Positions 43,838 through 53,599 of a DNA stretch of 64,000 bases are shown here, one piece after another. The first letter of the stretch is position 1. The number at the start of each line of letters is the position of its first letter. Below the pieces are notes generated by a model that was not told the origin of the DNA, ran no database searches, and saw only the letters and a list, made by a program, of their open reading frames with translations. The stretch is from Hahella sp. HNIBRBA332 (lineage in GTDB: Bacteria; Pseudomonadota; Gammaproteobacteria; Pseudomonadales; Oleiphilaceae), in contig NZ_CP132203.1 in the NCBI RefSeq assembly GCF_030719035.1, forward strand, positions 6,342,501 to 6,406,500, written 5' to 3'. A program made the position numbers and the translations under genes.

Positions 43838-44458
43838 ATGAAGTGCGTCGCCATCAGCGATACCCATGGCATGTATGACAAGATCGATATTCCCGACGGG
43901 GATGTGTTGATTCATGCAGGAGATATATTCGGGCAAGGCAAATTAAGGGAGGTGGAAGCGTTCAACGCCTTTCTCGGCGCCTTGCCTCATCGGGTGAAAA
44001 TCGTCATTGCGGGCAATCATGACTGGTGTTTCGCACGGGAAGAAGAAGCCTGCCGCACCCTGTTGACCCATGCGGTGTATCTGCAGGACGAGGCGGTCAC
44101 CATTGATGGCGTCAAATTTTACGGCTCTCCCTGGCAACCCTTTTTCCACAACTGGGCGTTTAATCTGCAACGGGGGCGGGAACTGAAAGCCAAGTGGGAT
44201 CTGATAGACGCAGACACTGATGTGTTGATTACCCACGGCCCGGCCTTCGGCGTTCATGATCAGACGGTTGGCGGCCTGAGCGTGGGCTGTGAGGAACTGG
44301 CCCACGCCATCACGCGCATTCGCCCCCGCTTCCACGTGTGCGGGCACATCCATGAAAGCTATGGCGTCGTTGAAAAAGGCGGCTGCACCTATATCAACGC
44401 CAGCATCGCCAATCATCGCTTTCAGCCGGAGAACACGCCGGTGATCTTCGAGGTTTAG
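43838..44458 (+). CDS. metallophosphoesterase, MPPED/UPF0046-like
   Basis: A 206-residue calcineurin-like phosphoesterase. Metal motifs are CVAISDTHGMYD, LIHAGDIFG, IVIAGNHDWCF, LITHGPAFGVHD and VCGHIHESYGV, all intact. The arrangement and length match the MPPED1/2 family, where cyclic nucleotide phosphodiesterase activity has been seen for animal members; the bacterial substrate is not known. GGAGAAGG precedes the ATG. It converges with the helicase gene, with the two stop codons overlapping. Confidence 0.87.
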   Translation: MKCVAISDTHGMYDKIDIPDGDVLIHAGDIFGQGKLREVEAFNAFLGALPHRVKIVIAGNHDWCFAREEEACRTLLTHAVYLQDEAVTIDGVKFYGSPWQPFFHNWAFNLQRGRELKAKWDLIDADTDVLITHGPAFGVHDQTVGGLSVGCEELAHAITRIRPRFHVCGHIHESYGVVEKGGCTYINASIANHRFQPENTPVIFEV

Positions 44459-46527
44459 TCTCCCAGATCCCGTAATAGCGCATCCAGAGTGGCGCGTCCG
44501 CGCGCCTGATTACGCTCTTCATTACGTTGGCCCAGGCCTTCCCACACCAGATCCTCTTGCGGCATTTCGTCGAGGAAGCGGCTGGGAATGGTCTCTATCT
44601 TCTCGCCGAACTGCTTGCGTTCGGAGCAGAAGGTCAGGCACAAACTGCGTTGAGCGCGGGTGATGCCCACATACATCAGGCGGCGCTCTTCCTCGATCTG
44701 GTTGGTTTCTATGCTGTTGCGGTGAGGCAGGATGTCCTCCTCCAGTCCCATGATGAATACATGGGGAAATTCCAGACCTTTGGACGCATGCAGGGTCAGC
44801 AGGTGCACCTTATCCTCGTCCTCTTCTTCTTTCTGCTGATCCATGATATCCCGCAACAGCAGCTTGCCAATGGCGTCCTTGAGCGTCATCTGCTCTTCCG
44901 CTGCGGCGTCGTACTCCAGCATGCGCGCTACCTGATCCAGCAGAATCCACACGTTGGCCATGCGCCGCTCCGCCTGTTGCGGCGAGGTGCTGTTCTGCAG
45001 CAACCACTCTTCGTAATCGATGCGAGTAAAAAGCTGTTTCAGCACAGGGACCGCGTCGTGCTCCTCTTCACACTTCTGGCCGGTGTGCAGGATGATCTCC
45101 GAAAACTCGCGCAGGTGATCCAGTGTTTTGCCGGTCAGCACGCTTTCCAATCCGAATTCGGAGATGGCGGAAAACAGACTGATCTTGCGTGATTCCGCGT
45201 AGGAAGACAGCTTTTCCAGGGTCACTGGCCCAATTTCCCGCCGCGGCACGTTGACCACCCGCAGGAAAGCGGCGTCGTCATCCGGGTTGGCCAGCAGACG
45301 CAGGTAAGACATGGCGTCTTTGATCTCGTTGCGGGAGAAAAAGGACGTGCCGCCGCTGATGCGATAGGGAATCTGGTAAGCCTGCAGCTTGAGCTCCAGC
45401 AGGCGGGACTGGTGATTGCCACGGTACAGCACAGAGAAATCCTTGAACTGAGCCCGTTTTTTCAGACGCATATCAATGATTTCTGAGGCGATGCGCTCCG
45501 CTTCCGCTTCTTCGTTGCGCACGCGGATAATGCGGATTTCATCTCCCATGCCCAGCTGACTCCACAGCGCTTTTTCGTAAACATGGGGATTATTGGCGAT
45601 CAGGACGTTGGCGGCTTTCAGAATACGCGCGGTAGAGCGGTAGTTCTGTTCCAGCTTGACCAGTTTCAGCGTCGGAAAGTCCTTCTGCAGACGCGCCAGG
45701 TTCTCCGGACGGGCCCCGCGCCAGGCGTAAATGGACTGGTCGTCGTCGCCCACCACAGTGAAGGCCTGTCGCCCCGCCACCAGTTGTTGCACCAGCTCGT
45801 ACTGGCTGAGGTTGGTGTCCTGATATTCGTCCACCAGAAGATAGCGGATACGCAGGCGCCACGCTGCCAATATTTCCGGGTGGTTGCGGAACAGCATCAC
45901 CGGCATCAGGATGAGGTCGTCGAAGTCCACCGCATTATAAGCGCGCAGATAATGGTCGTAACGTTCATACAGGCGTGCGGCGGTGAGATCTTCGGGGGTG
46001 ATCGCCTGCTTTATCGCCTGCGCTGGCGTCAACATGTCGTTTTTCCAGTTGGAGAAGTGCGCCTGCAATTGGTCGACGTCTTCTTCCGCTTCATCAAATT
46101 CCTTGAACAGCAGGTCTTTGATGATGGCCTTGCAGTCCTGCTGATCGAAAATGGAGAAGCCGGGCTTCAGGCCCACAGCTTTATGCTCCAGGCGAATGAT
46201 GTTCATCCCCAGGTTATGAAAGGTGGAAACTGTCAGCCCTCTGGCGGCGGGTCCCGAGACCAGCGCGCTGACCCTTTCTTTCATTTCCCGCGCGGCTTTG
46301 TTGGTGAACGTCACCGCTGCGATATGTTTGGCCTTGATCCCGCATTCTTCGATCAGATAGGCGATTTTTCGCGTAATTACACTGGTTTTGCCGCTGCCTG
46401 CGCCGGCGAGCACCAGTAGGGGGCCGTCTATGTACTTAACGGCTTCACGTTGACGGGGATTGAGTTGCGACACGGTTTGCTCATGGCTGGGGGAAAACTG
46501 GGGCGGCATTTTACCAGACATTCTCAT
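44455..46527 (-). CDS. rep: ATP-dependent DNA helicase, Rep type (superfamily 1)
   Basis: A 3'-5' helicase that helps replication past protein blocks. The 690 residues contain Q-motif LNPRQREAV, Walker A LAGAGSGKT, VTFTNKAAREMKERV, DEYQDTN, GDDDQSIYAWRGA, LEQNYRS, LLTLHASKGLEFPHVF and VGITRAQR. Length and order match Rep more than UvrD. The true start is uncertain: ATG 46527, 46521 or 46509 are all in frame and none has a clear ribosome binding site. Confidence 0.88.
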   Translation of the reverse strand: MRMSGKMPPQFSPSHEQTVSQLNPRQREAVKYIDGPLLVLAGAGSGKTSVITRKIAYLIEECGIKAKHIAAVTFTNKAAREMKERVSALVSGPAARGLTVSTFHNLGMNIIRLEHKAVGLKPGFSIFDQQDCKAIIKDLLFKEFDEAEEDVDQLQAHFSNWKNDMLTPAQAIKQAITPEDLTAARLYERYDHYLRAYNAVDFDDLILMPVMLFRNHPEILAAWRLRIRYLLVDEYQDTNLSQYELVQQLVAGRQAFTVVGDDDQSIYAWRGARPENLARLQKDFPTLKLVKLEQNYRSTARILKAANVLIANNPHVYEKALWSQLGMGDEIRIIRVRNEEAEAERIASEIIDMRLKKRAQFKDFSVLYRGNHQSRLLELKLQAYQIPYRISGGTSFFSRNEIKDAMSYLRLLANPDDDAAFLRVVNVPRREIGPVTLEKLSSYAESRKISLFSAISEFGLESVLTGKTLDHLREFSEIILHTGQKCEEEHDAVPVLKQLFTRIDYEEWLLQNSTSPQQAERRMANVWILLDQVARMLEYDAAAEEQMTLKDAIGKLLLRDIMDQQKEEEDEDKVHLLTLHASKGLEFPHVFIMGLEEDILPHRNSIETNQIEEERRLMYVGITRAQRSLCLTFCSERKQFGEKIETIPSRFLDEMPQEDLVWEGLGQRNEERNQARGRATLDALLRDLGD

Positions 46528-46777
46528 CGCGGTTGATAACGAATGCTTATAACGGGGAGACGCGCCCGCACAATAATTTCCGAGGCCGACAGGAAAAAAT
46601 AGCGAAAATGGTCTAAATGTTAAGTGTTGTCACTGAAATTCTAACAATCAATATAAGCTGCAATAACGCCATAGCTAAATTGCCGTAAAAGAGGGCGTTA
46701 GTTGCAAATGTTAACCGCCGCCGTGAATAAGTTCTGCCATCACACTGCGTTAAGTCGTGGTCGAGGGGATTTATTGC

Positions 46778-48553
46778 ATGAGCGAGCATGTCGGACAATC
46801 TCTTATGAATCCGGATCAATCTGGCGTTCGGGCCGTCTCCTGCACTGAAGACAATGTGGATGTGCTGGCGGTGGTGAAGTCGCATTGCGACTTTCTCTGG
46901 CTGCAACACCTGACCGCCGCTGAGCCGGATATTCAACTACACTGGTGCAACAGCATTCCCATGGCCATGGACATACTGCGCAAACGCAAGTTTGACATGG
47001 TGCTATGGGAGGAAAACCAGTTTGATGGCGACAAAGACAGCTTTCTGCGCATTCTTTCCCACCATGCGGATGCGCCAGTCGTTGCGCTGGGGCCCTTCGC
47101 CCAGGAACGGCACGCCCGCGGCTTGATTCTGGCCGGCGCTGCGGATTACCTGTGCAAATCTTCCCTGGATGCGTCTTTGCTGGTGCGGGCGTTGCGCAGG
47201 GTCTGGTATCGCGAGCTGTTCCGCCTGGATTTTGAAATGCGGGAGCAATTGGACAGCCTGACCGGCATCCTCGACCGCGCCCGGTTTTATGATCGTCTGC
47301 ATCAGGCGATTCTGCGTGCAGAACGGGCCAAGCATCGGGTTGGCCTGATCTTCGTGAATGTGGATGAGTTCCGTACGGTGAACCAGTCCCTGGGCTATCG
47401 GGCGGGGGACATTCTGATCAAGATGATGGCGGCGCGCTTGCGTCAGGTGTTGCGGCGTTCGGACTGCCTGGCCCGGGTGGGTGGGGACGAGTTTGCGGTG
47501 ATTCTTGAGGATGGACAGGAAAGCTTCAGCCTGATCAATGTGGCCAAGAAAATGGCCAATGTATTCGAGCAGGCGTTTGTGGTGAATCAACACCCGGTGA
47601 ATTTGACCGCATCCATGGGCATGGCGGTGTTCCCGGAATCTGGCGACAGCGCGGACTTGCTGCTGCGTCGCGCCAACCAGGCGATGTTTGACGCCAAGAA
47701 AGAGCATGGCGTCAGTTACCGTTTCTTTAATGACCGTATGAATCGGGAACTGGATATGCGCCTGGAGCTGGAGACCGAGTTCCGGCAGGCGCTGCGGGGC
47801 GATAAGCTGGATCTCTATTATCAGCCAAAAATCGATGTGCGCAGCGGCGAGGTGGTGGGCATGGAAGCGTTGGTGCGCTGGCCGCATCCGCGCCTGGGCG
47901 TATTGACTCCGGCGGCCTTTATCGCCGCCGCCGAACGCAGCAGCCTGATTATTCCCATGGGATATTGGGTGCTGGAGCGCGCATGCCGGGACCTGAATAT
48001 GCTGCAGACCATGGGATATGACGATCTGGTTTGTGCGGTGAACCTGTCATTTCGTCAGTTCTTCGACAGACGCTTGTCGGAAACGGTATTTCGCATCATC
48101 TATAACGCCAACATCGACACCACCAAGTTTGAGTTTGAGCTGACCGAGTCCGCCATGATGTTTGACCGGGACTACACGCTCAAGTGTCTGAAAGAGTTGA
48201 CTCATTTGGGGCTGCATTTCGCTCTGGATGACTTCGGAACGGGGTATTCCTCGTTCACCAACTTGCGCAACCTGCCTATCTCCACTGTGAAGATAGACAA
48301 GTCCTTTATCGAAAATGTCTGCACGATTGCCGAAGACGCCACGTTGGTCAGTGGGATGATATCCCTGGCGCATAGCCTGTCCATGACGGTTGTCGCCGAA
48401 GGCGTAGAAAAACCTGAGCAGTTGGACTTTCTGCGCCAGCACAATTGCGATCAGGCCCAAGGCTATTGGTTCGCGCGCCCGCTGCCTTTCCATGAATTCT
48501 GCGATTTTCTGCAAGTGGCCGGCGACCTGCGCCGCCTGCGCAAGCAGCAATGA
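46778..48553 (+). CDS. GGDEF-EAL protein with degenerate receiver-like N-terminal domain
   Basis: A 591-residue cyclic-di-GMP enzyme. Residues of about 20-150 look like a receiver domain, but at the phosphoacceptor strand the sequence is FDMVLWEEN, with Glu where Asp is expected, so phosphorylation is unlikely. The diguanylate cyclase domain has an intact GGDEF at 235-239 and an RRSD inhibitory site five residues before it. The phosphodiesterase domain has EAL at 363-365 (MEALVRW), NLSFRQF, ELTESAM and LDDFGTGYSS, all intact. Both activities are therefore possible. ATG 46778 is chosen because GAGGGG lies ten bases upstream. It is a monocistronic gene, divergent from rep. Confidence 0.92.
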   Translation: MSEHVGQSLMNPDQSGVRAVSCTEDNVDVLAVVKSHCDFLWLQHLTAAEPDIQLHWCNSIPMAMDILRKRKFDMVLWEENQFDGDKDSFLRILSHHADAPVVALGPFAQERHARGLILAGAADYLCKSSLDASLLVRALRRVWYRELFRLDFEMREQLDSLTGILDRARFYDRLHQAILRAERAKHRVGLIFVNVDEFRTVNQSLGYRAGDILIKMMAARLRQVLRRSDCLARVGGDEFAVILEDGQESFSLINVAKKMANVFEQAFVVNQHPVNLTASMGMAVFPESGDSADLLLRRANQAMFDAKKEHGVSYRFFNDRMNRELDMRLELETEFRQALRGDKLDLYYQPKIDVRSGEVVGMEALVRWPHPRLGVLTPAAFIAAAERSSLIIPMGYWVLERACRDLNMLQTMGYDDLVCAVNLSFRQFFDRRLSETVFRIIYNANIDTTKFEFELTESAMMFDRDYTLKCLKELTHLGLHFALDDFGTGYSSFTNLRNLPISTVKIDKSFIENVCTIAEDATLVSGMISLAHSLSMTVVAEGVEKPEQLDFLRQHNCDQAQGYWFARPLPFHEFCDFLQVAGDLRRLRKQQ

Positions 48554-48601
48554 GTAAGGGCTGGCCTGTCCAAACCGCAATTCCCCTGTCTGTTTTGGCT
48601 C

Positions 48602-48629
48602 TTCTTGTTTGAGGCCTGATCTATATAAT
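48602..48629 (+). promoter_or_regulatory. candidate sigma-70 promoter before tex
   Basis: A consensus -10 TATAAT (48624-48629) lies 16 bases after TTCTTG. It is 213 bases upstream of the tex start, leaving a long 5' leader with no recognised RNA motif. Confidence 0.4.
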
Positions 48630-48842
48630 GGGACGCCCGGAATATAAGACCGTCAGCCGCATCCCCTATGTCGGAGGCGTCGCCCAAGGCCTGCTGTAAC
48701 TGCAATGGCCATTGATTGATAAGGAATTTCTTGAGTAAAAGGACGGGGCCGCGCAAGACTATCGCTCCCCAATAGGCAATGGGGGAACGAGCTGGCGAAA
48801 TTCAGCAGATATTATGCAAAGAACTGAGTAAACAGGTTTTTA

Positions 48843-51170
48843 ATGGAAAAGATTTATCGCGTTATCGCCCAAGAACTCAACGCCAAAACCGAGCAGGTTG
48901 CGGCGGCCGTCACGCTGCTAGATGAAGGGGCTACCGTTCCATTTATCTCCCGCTATCGTAAGGAAGTCACTGGGGGGCTTGATGACACTCAAATGCGTCA
49001 TCTGGAAGACCGTCTACGCTACCTGCGTGAAATGGAAGATCGGCGGCAGACCATTCTGAGCAGCATTGAGGAACAGGGCAAACTCACTGATGAGTTGCGC
49101 GCGCAGATCATCGATGCGGACACCAAAAACCGCCTGGAGGATTTGTATCTTCCATATAAACCCAAACGCCGCACCAAAGCGCAGATCGCCAAAGAGGCTG
49201 GACTGGAGCCTCTGGCGGAGCAGTTGCTGGCGGATCCCACTCTGGTTCCTGACACCCTGGCGGAAGGCTTCGTGGATGCGGACAAAGGCGTCGCCGATGT
49301 TAAAGCGGCGTTGGAAGGCGCTCGCTACATTCTGATGGAGCGCTTTGCTGAGGACGCTGAGTTGATTGGCCGCCTGCGTGAGCACCTTTGGGGGCAGGGC
49401 ATATTGAAAGTGGCTGTCGTAGAAGGCAAAGAGCAGGACGGCGCTAAATTCCGCGACTATTTTGAGCATCAGGAGCCGCTGAAAGGCGTTCCTTCACACC
49501 GCGCGCTGGCTGTTTTCCGCGGCCGTAACGAAGGTGTACTGAGCTTCCAGATCGTGTTGCCGGACGAGCCTGAATCGCGACTGGAGCCGCATCCCTGTGA
49601 AAACATCGTCGCCGCACACTGGCGCATCAGCGACAAAGGTCGCGCCGCCGACGGCTGGTTAAAAGACGTGGTGCGCTGGACCTGGCGCGTCAAGCTGCTG
49701 ACACAGTTGGAGACGGATCTGATGGGCAGAATTCGCGAGCGTGCGGAAGAAGAGGCCATCAACGTATTCGGCAGCAACCTCAAGGATCTGCTGCTGGCGG
49801 CGCCGGCGGGCGCCAAGGCCACGATGGGACTGGATCCCGGGCTGCGCACCGGTGTCAAAGTGGCGGTAATCGACGCCACCGGCAAGTTCGTCGATCACGC
49901 CACGATTTATCCTCACGCGCCGAAAAATCAGTGGTCGCAATCCATTGCGCAATTGGCGGCCCTGTGCGCCAAGCACAAAGTGGAGTTGGTCAGTATCGGC
50001 AACGGCACGGCTTCCAGAGAAACTGACAAGCTGGTTGCTGACCTGATCAAACAGTTCCCGCAACTCAAGCTGACCAAAATTATGGTCAATGAATCCGGCG
50101 CCTCTATTTATTCCGCTTCGGAATACGCCGCGAAAGAATTCCCGGATTTGGACGTGACTATCCGTGGCGCGGTGTCTATCGCACGCCGCTTGCAGGATCC
50201 GCTGGCCGAGCTGGTGAAAATCGATCCCAAATCCATCGGCGTGGGCCAGTATCAGCACGACGTCAGCCAGACACAGCTGGCGCGTACGCTGGACGCGGTG
50301 GTGGAGGATTGCGTTAACGCGGTGGGTGTGGACGTCAATACTGCATCTGCGCCTTTGCTGGCGAGGGTGGCGGGTCTGAATCAGACGCTGGCCGGCAACA
50401 TCGTGGCTTATCGCGACGCCAAGGGCGCGTTTCTCAATCGTCAACAGTTGCTTAAAGTGCCGCGTCTGGGAGACAAGACCTACGAACAGGCCGCCGGTTT
50501 CCTGCGCATCATGAACGGCGACAACCCGCTGGACGCCTCTGCAGTGCACCCGGAAGCCTATGTTGTGGTAAATAAAATCGCAGAAAAAAATGGCCGGGAC
50601 TTGCGATCCCTGGTTGGCGACACCACATTCTTACGCAGCCTGAAAGCGAATGATTACGTGGATGAACATTTTGGCGTTCCCACGGTCAAAGATATTCTGG
50701 CCGAGCTGGATAAACCGGGCCGCGATCCGCGCCCTGAATTCAAGTTCGCTCAGTACCAGGAAGGCGTTGAGGACATTAAGGACCTTAAGCCCGGCATGGT
50801 GCTGGAAGGCGCTGTCACCAACGTGACCAACTTCGGCGCGTTTGTGGATATCGGCGTGCATCAGGATGGCCTGGTGCATATCTCCGCTCTGTCGCACAAG
50901 TTCGTCAAAGACCCCAGGGAAGTGGTCAAAGCGGGCGACATAGTGAAGGTGAAGGTGATCGAAGTGGACGCGGCGCGTAAGCGCATCGCATTGAGCATGC
51001 GTCTGGACGATGACGTGCAAAGCGCCGGCGGCGCAGGCGCTCGCGACGCCGGACGGCAGCCTCAAAAACAAAAGAGGAATGCCGGCAACGAATCCGCTGC
51101 GGGAGGCATGGGCTCGTTCGGCGCCTTGTTGTTGAAAGCGCAGAAGCAGCAACCAGGAAAGAAAGGCTAG
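48843..51170 (+). CDS. tex: Tex family RNA-binding transcription accessory protein
   Basis: A 775-residue nucleic-acid-binding protein found in most bacteria. It shows the N-terminal VPFISRYRKEVTGGLDD, a YqgF-like nuclease-fold domain (LGLDPG-type MGLDPGLRTGVKVAVID), a helix-hairpin-helix region (YRDAKGAFLNRQQLLKVPRLGDKTYEQAAGFLRI, in which NRQQLLKVPRLG is the core), and a C-terminal S1 domain (GMVLEGAVTNVTNFGAFVDIGVHQDGLVH). The tail is basic and Gln/Gly-rich. The ribosome binding site is weak. Confidence 0.96.
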   Translation: MEKIYRVIAQELNAKTEQVAAAVTLLDEGATVPFISRYRKEVTGGLDDTQMRHLEDRLRYLREMEDRRQTILSSIEEQGKLTDELRAQIIDADTKNRLEDLYLPYKPKRRTKAQIAKEAGLEPLAEQLLADPTLVPDTLAEGFVDADKGVADVKAALEGARYILMERFAEDAELIGRLREHLWGQGILKVAVVEGKEQDGAKFRDYFEHQEPLKGVPSHRALAVFRGRNEGVLSFQIVLPDEPESRLEPHPCENIVAAHWRISDKGRAADGWLKDVVRWTWRVKLLTQLETDLMGRIRERAEEEAINVFGSNLKDLLLAAPAGAKATMGLDPGLRTGVKVAVIDATGKFVDHATIYPHAPKNQWSQSIAQLAALCAKHKVELVSIGNGTASRETDKLVADLIKQFPQLKLTKIMVNESGASIYSASEYAAKEFPDLDVTIRGAVSIARRLQDPLAELVKIDPKSIGVGQYQHDVSQTQLARTLDAVVEDCVNAVGVDVNTASAPLLARVAGLNQTLAGNIVAYRDAKGAFLNRQQLLKVPRLGDKTYEQAAGFLRIMNGDNPLDASAVHPEAYVVVNKIAEKNGRDLRSLVGDTTFLRSLKANDYVDEHFGVPTVKDILAELDKPGRDPRPEFKFAQYQEGVEDIKDLKPGMVLEGAVTNVTNFGAFVDIGVHQDGLVHISALSHKFVKDPREVVKAGDIVKVKVIEVDAARKRIALSMRLDDDVQSAGGAGARDAGRQPQKQKRNAGNESAAGGMGSFGALLLKAQKQQPGKKG

Positions 51171-51321
51171 TATTTAAATATAACTGCCGTGATTCCAGGG
51201 ACGGTCGCATCTGCGGAGATTTTTGCGCGCTCTCTGCGGATTTCGCCGGGAGCGGCGCGGCGGCGAAGGCGGGGAGAGTGTTCTCTCCTCCAATATTAGT
51301 TCCTGGAGCAAGGAATCGTGC

Positions 51322-52899
51322 ATGAGTGAGAAGTTAGCGGCGCGACTGGAAAAGTTGAGGCGTCGTCACCCCCAAGCGCTGGCGGATATCTATCGCGGTA
51401 TAGAAAAGGAAGGTCTGCGCGTCGACAGCAAGGGCTTCATCGCCCAATCCGACCATCCGCAGGCGTTGGGCTCTGCGTTGACCCATCCGAATATCACCAC
51501 GGATTATTCCGAAGCATTGCTGGAGTTGATCACCCCGGTGACCCGTGAGGTGGATGAACTGCTGGCCTCTCTGCAGGAAATACATCAGTTCGTCCACGCC
51601 AATCTGCCAGCGGGCGAATCCTTGTGGGCGGGCAGCATGCCCAGCGTTCTGGATGGGGATGAAAGCATCCGTATCGCGGAATACGGTGAATCCAACTTAG
51701 GCAAAATCAAGCATGTCTACCGACGCGGGTTAGCCCACCGTTACGGTCGCATTATGCAGAGCATCGCCGGCGTGCATTTCAACTTCTCTCTGGGAGATGA
51801 GTTCTGGCGCGCCTACCAGGAAGTGCTGGCGCAAAGCGCGCCGTTGCAGGAGTTTAAGTCAGAGAGTTATTTCTCACTGATTCGTAATTTCCGGCGTTGG
51901 TCCTGGCTGCTGATGTATCTGTTCGGCGCTTCGCCGGCGTTGGATCGCAGTTTCCTGAGCGGTCGCGATCACAAGCTGGATCAATTCGGGGCTGACACCC
52001 TGGGCCTGCCTCATGCGACCTCTTTGCGAATGAGTGATTTGGGGTATCAGAATAATGCCCAGTCATCGCTGAAGATTTGTTTTAATCATCTCAGCACTTA
52101 CGTCAAAACCCTGTATGACGCCACGCATACGCCGTTTCCCCGTTATGAAGCGATTGGCTTGCAGCGGGATGGCGAATACATTCAGCTCAACGCTAACCTG
52201 CTGCAGATCGAGAACGAGTACTACAACACTATTCGGCCCAAGCGGGTGGCGCAGAGCGGCGAAAAACCGATCCAGGCGCTCAAGCGGCGCGGGATTGAAT
52301 ACATCGAAGTGCGCTGTCTTGACCTCGACCCGTTCTCGCCTATCGGCGTCAGCGAGTCGCAAATCCGTTTCCTTGACGCCTTCTTGTTGACCTGTCTGCT
52401 GTCTGATAGCGCCAAGATCGTGGACGAAGAGTGCTCGATCATCGAAGAAAATTTCCTGACCGCAGTTTCCCGTGGGCGCGATACGGACGTCGAACTGGTG
52501 CGTTTGCAACAGAATGATTACGTTCAAGGCGGACTCCAGGAATGGGCGTTGCGTATTCTGGAGCAGGTTGAATTATGCGCCAGGGAGCTGGATTCCATTA
52601 AAGGCGGCGATAGCTATGCGGCGGCGGTACGGGACGCAAAGGCGAAAGTGCATGATCCCAGCCTGACGCCATCCGCGCGCACCTATGCGGCGGTGTCCAA
52701 CGGTCAGGGTTACGTTGACTGGACCCTGGCGATGTCGCAAGCGCATCATCAAACATTGACAGTGAACCCGTTGTCTCCAGAGCGTATGCAGCACTTTGTT
52801 CGCGCTGGCGAACAATCCTGGGCCGACGAGAGAGCGCTGCGGGAAGCGGATAACCTGCCTTTCGACGCTTTTTTGAAACAGTATCTGACCTACGTCTAA
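51322..52899 (+). CDS. gshA: glutamate-cysteine ligase (GshA, proteobacterial type)
   Basis: First enzyme of glutathione synthesis, joining glutamate to cysteine with ATP. The 525-residue length is normal. Motifs visible are GIEKEGLRV, NITTDYSEALLELITP, AGVHFNFSLGDEFW, and NEYYNTIRPKR with YIEVRCLDLDPF. The start is ATG 51322, with AAGGA upstream; the frame is open to 51223 but the extra residues are not family-like. A near-exact direct repeat of 14 bases (GTATCTGACCTAC core) spans the stop codon, see the repeat entry. Confidence 0.95.
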   Translation: MSEKLAARLEKLRRRHPQALADIYRGIEKEGLRVDSKGFIAQSDHPQALGSALTHPNITTDYSEALLELITPVTREVDELLASLQEIHQFVHANLPAGESLWAGSMPSVLDGDESIRIAEYGESNLGKIKHVYRRGLAHRYGRIMQSIAGVHFNFSLGDEFWRAYQEVLAQSAPLQEFKSESYFSLIRNFRRWSWLLMYLFGASPALDRSFLSGRDHKLDQFGADTLGLPHATSLRMSDLGYQNNAQSSLKICFNHLSTYVKTLYDATHTPFPRYEAIGLQRDGEYIQLNANLLQIENEYYNTIRPKRVAQSGEKPIQALKRRGIEYIEVRCLDLDPFSPIGVSESQIRFLDAFLLTCLLSDSAKIVDEECSIIEENFLTAVSRGRDTDVELVRLQQNDYVQGGLQEWALRILEQVELCARELDSIKGGDSYAAAVRDAKAKVHDPSLTPSARTYAAVSNGQGYVDWTLAMSQAHHQTLTVNPLSPERMQHFVRAGEQSWADERALREADNLPFDAFLKQYLTYV

Positions 52900-52914
52900 C
52901 TGTATCTGACCTAC
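52881..52914 (+). repeat. short direct repeat across the gshA stop codon
   Basis: GTATCTGACCTAC occurs at 52882-52894 and again at about 52901-52913. The first copy encodes the last residues of GshA. The second copy lies just after the TAA. The pattern resembles a local tandem duplication like the one at 13452. Confidence 0.75.
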
Positions 52915-52920
52915 TTTAAG

Positions 52921-52949
52921 CAAGCCGGGATCGTGCTGATTCCGGCTTG
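52921..52949 (+). terminator. hairpin after gshA, possible terminator
   Basis: CAAGCCGG pairs with CCGGCTTG across a 13-base loop. No T-run follows, so terminator strength is doubtful. Confidence 0.4.
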
Positions 52950-53332
52950 ACTCATCTCCCCAAGCCTCGCGCTTCCTGCTTACCCTCGTTGAAATTGTTC
53001 GACCAGCCATCGCGTCAACCAGCGCACAATTCCGCGCTATTCGCCTTGTTCTACTCCTTTTGGCGTGCTACTTTTTGCCTGCTGTAACATAAGTTTACAA
53101 TTTGCTACACTTTTTGGGCATCAGAAGCTTTTTGTTATTGGTGTGTTGGATTATTGTTGTAATGCGACTAAGCCTATTGGCCTAATCCTGTGTCGCGAAG
53201 TAGCCAATGAATAAGCTCGCAGCTAACTGCAGGGGATTATCAAACGAGTCATCCACTGTGCTGGCGGCGATATAACGATAAAAGCAAATCTGAACCATCA
53301 ACTTAATTTGGCATGCGAATTGGGAGGCCGGT
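52950..53332. other. about 380-base intergenic region before rmf, nothing recognised
   Basis: No credible coding frame on either strand. The region is AT-richer from about 53080 to 53180 and ends with the GGGAGG ribosome binding site of rmf. It probably contains the rmf promoter, which I could not place with confidence. Confidence 0.5.
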
Positions 53333-53530
53333 ATGGCCGCAGATCTATCTCTGAATTGGAATCTGGAAACGCTTAACAAGGCTTATCAGCAAGGATACAT
53401 GGCGGGCGTCTTGGGTATGGAGCGGGTGAAGTGCCCGTACCGTGGAGAGGTCGTTATCGCAGCCTGGGAAGCGGGCTGGGAAGACGGCGCCCAAGCTGGC
53501 GATAAGAAAGGGAAGGCGAGAACGGCCTGA
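53333..53530 (+). CDS. rmf: ribosome modulation factor
   Basis: Dimerises 70S ribosomes into inactive 100S particles in stationary phase. The 65-residue protein carries the family core: AYQQGYMAGVLGMERVKCPYR, where the pattern is QxGYxAGxxG then CPY, followed by AWEAGWEDG. The N-terminal extension of about ten residues compared with E. coli is mild. GGGAGG precedes the ATG. A hairpin between this and the convergent FliL-like gene may end both. Confidence 0.93.
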   Translation: MAADLSLNWNLETLNKAYQQGYMAGVLGMERVKCPYRGEVVIAAWEAGWEDGAQAGDKKGKARTA

Positions 53531-53553
53531 ACCTGTCGAACCGAAGGGCTGCG

Positions 53554-53581
53554 CCGACGTCGCTAGCGATGGCGACGTCGG
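53554..53581. terminator. perfect ten-base-pair hairpin between convergent genes
   Basis: CCGACGTCGC pairs with GCGACGTCGG around an eight-base loop. It is centred between rmf (ends 53530) and the FliL-like gene (ends 53600). No T-run is present. Confidence 0.45.
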
Positions 53582-53599
53582 AGTCAGGCGTTGAAGCGG

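Noticed and set aside
48629..48700. Mini-ORF (about 23 codons) at the TATAAT before tex
   Set aside because: Its ATG overlaps the -10 element and has no ribosome binding site, so it cannot be translated from that promoter.
53182..53379. 65-codon minus-strand open frame overlapping rmf
   Set aside because: Overlaps a clear rmf on the other strand and has no recognisable features.
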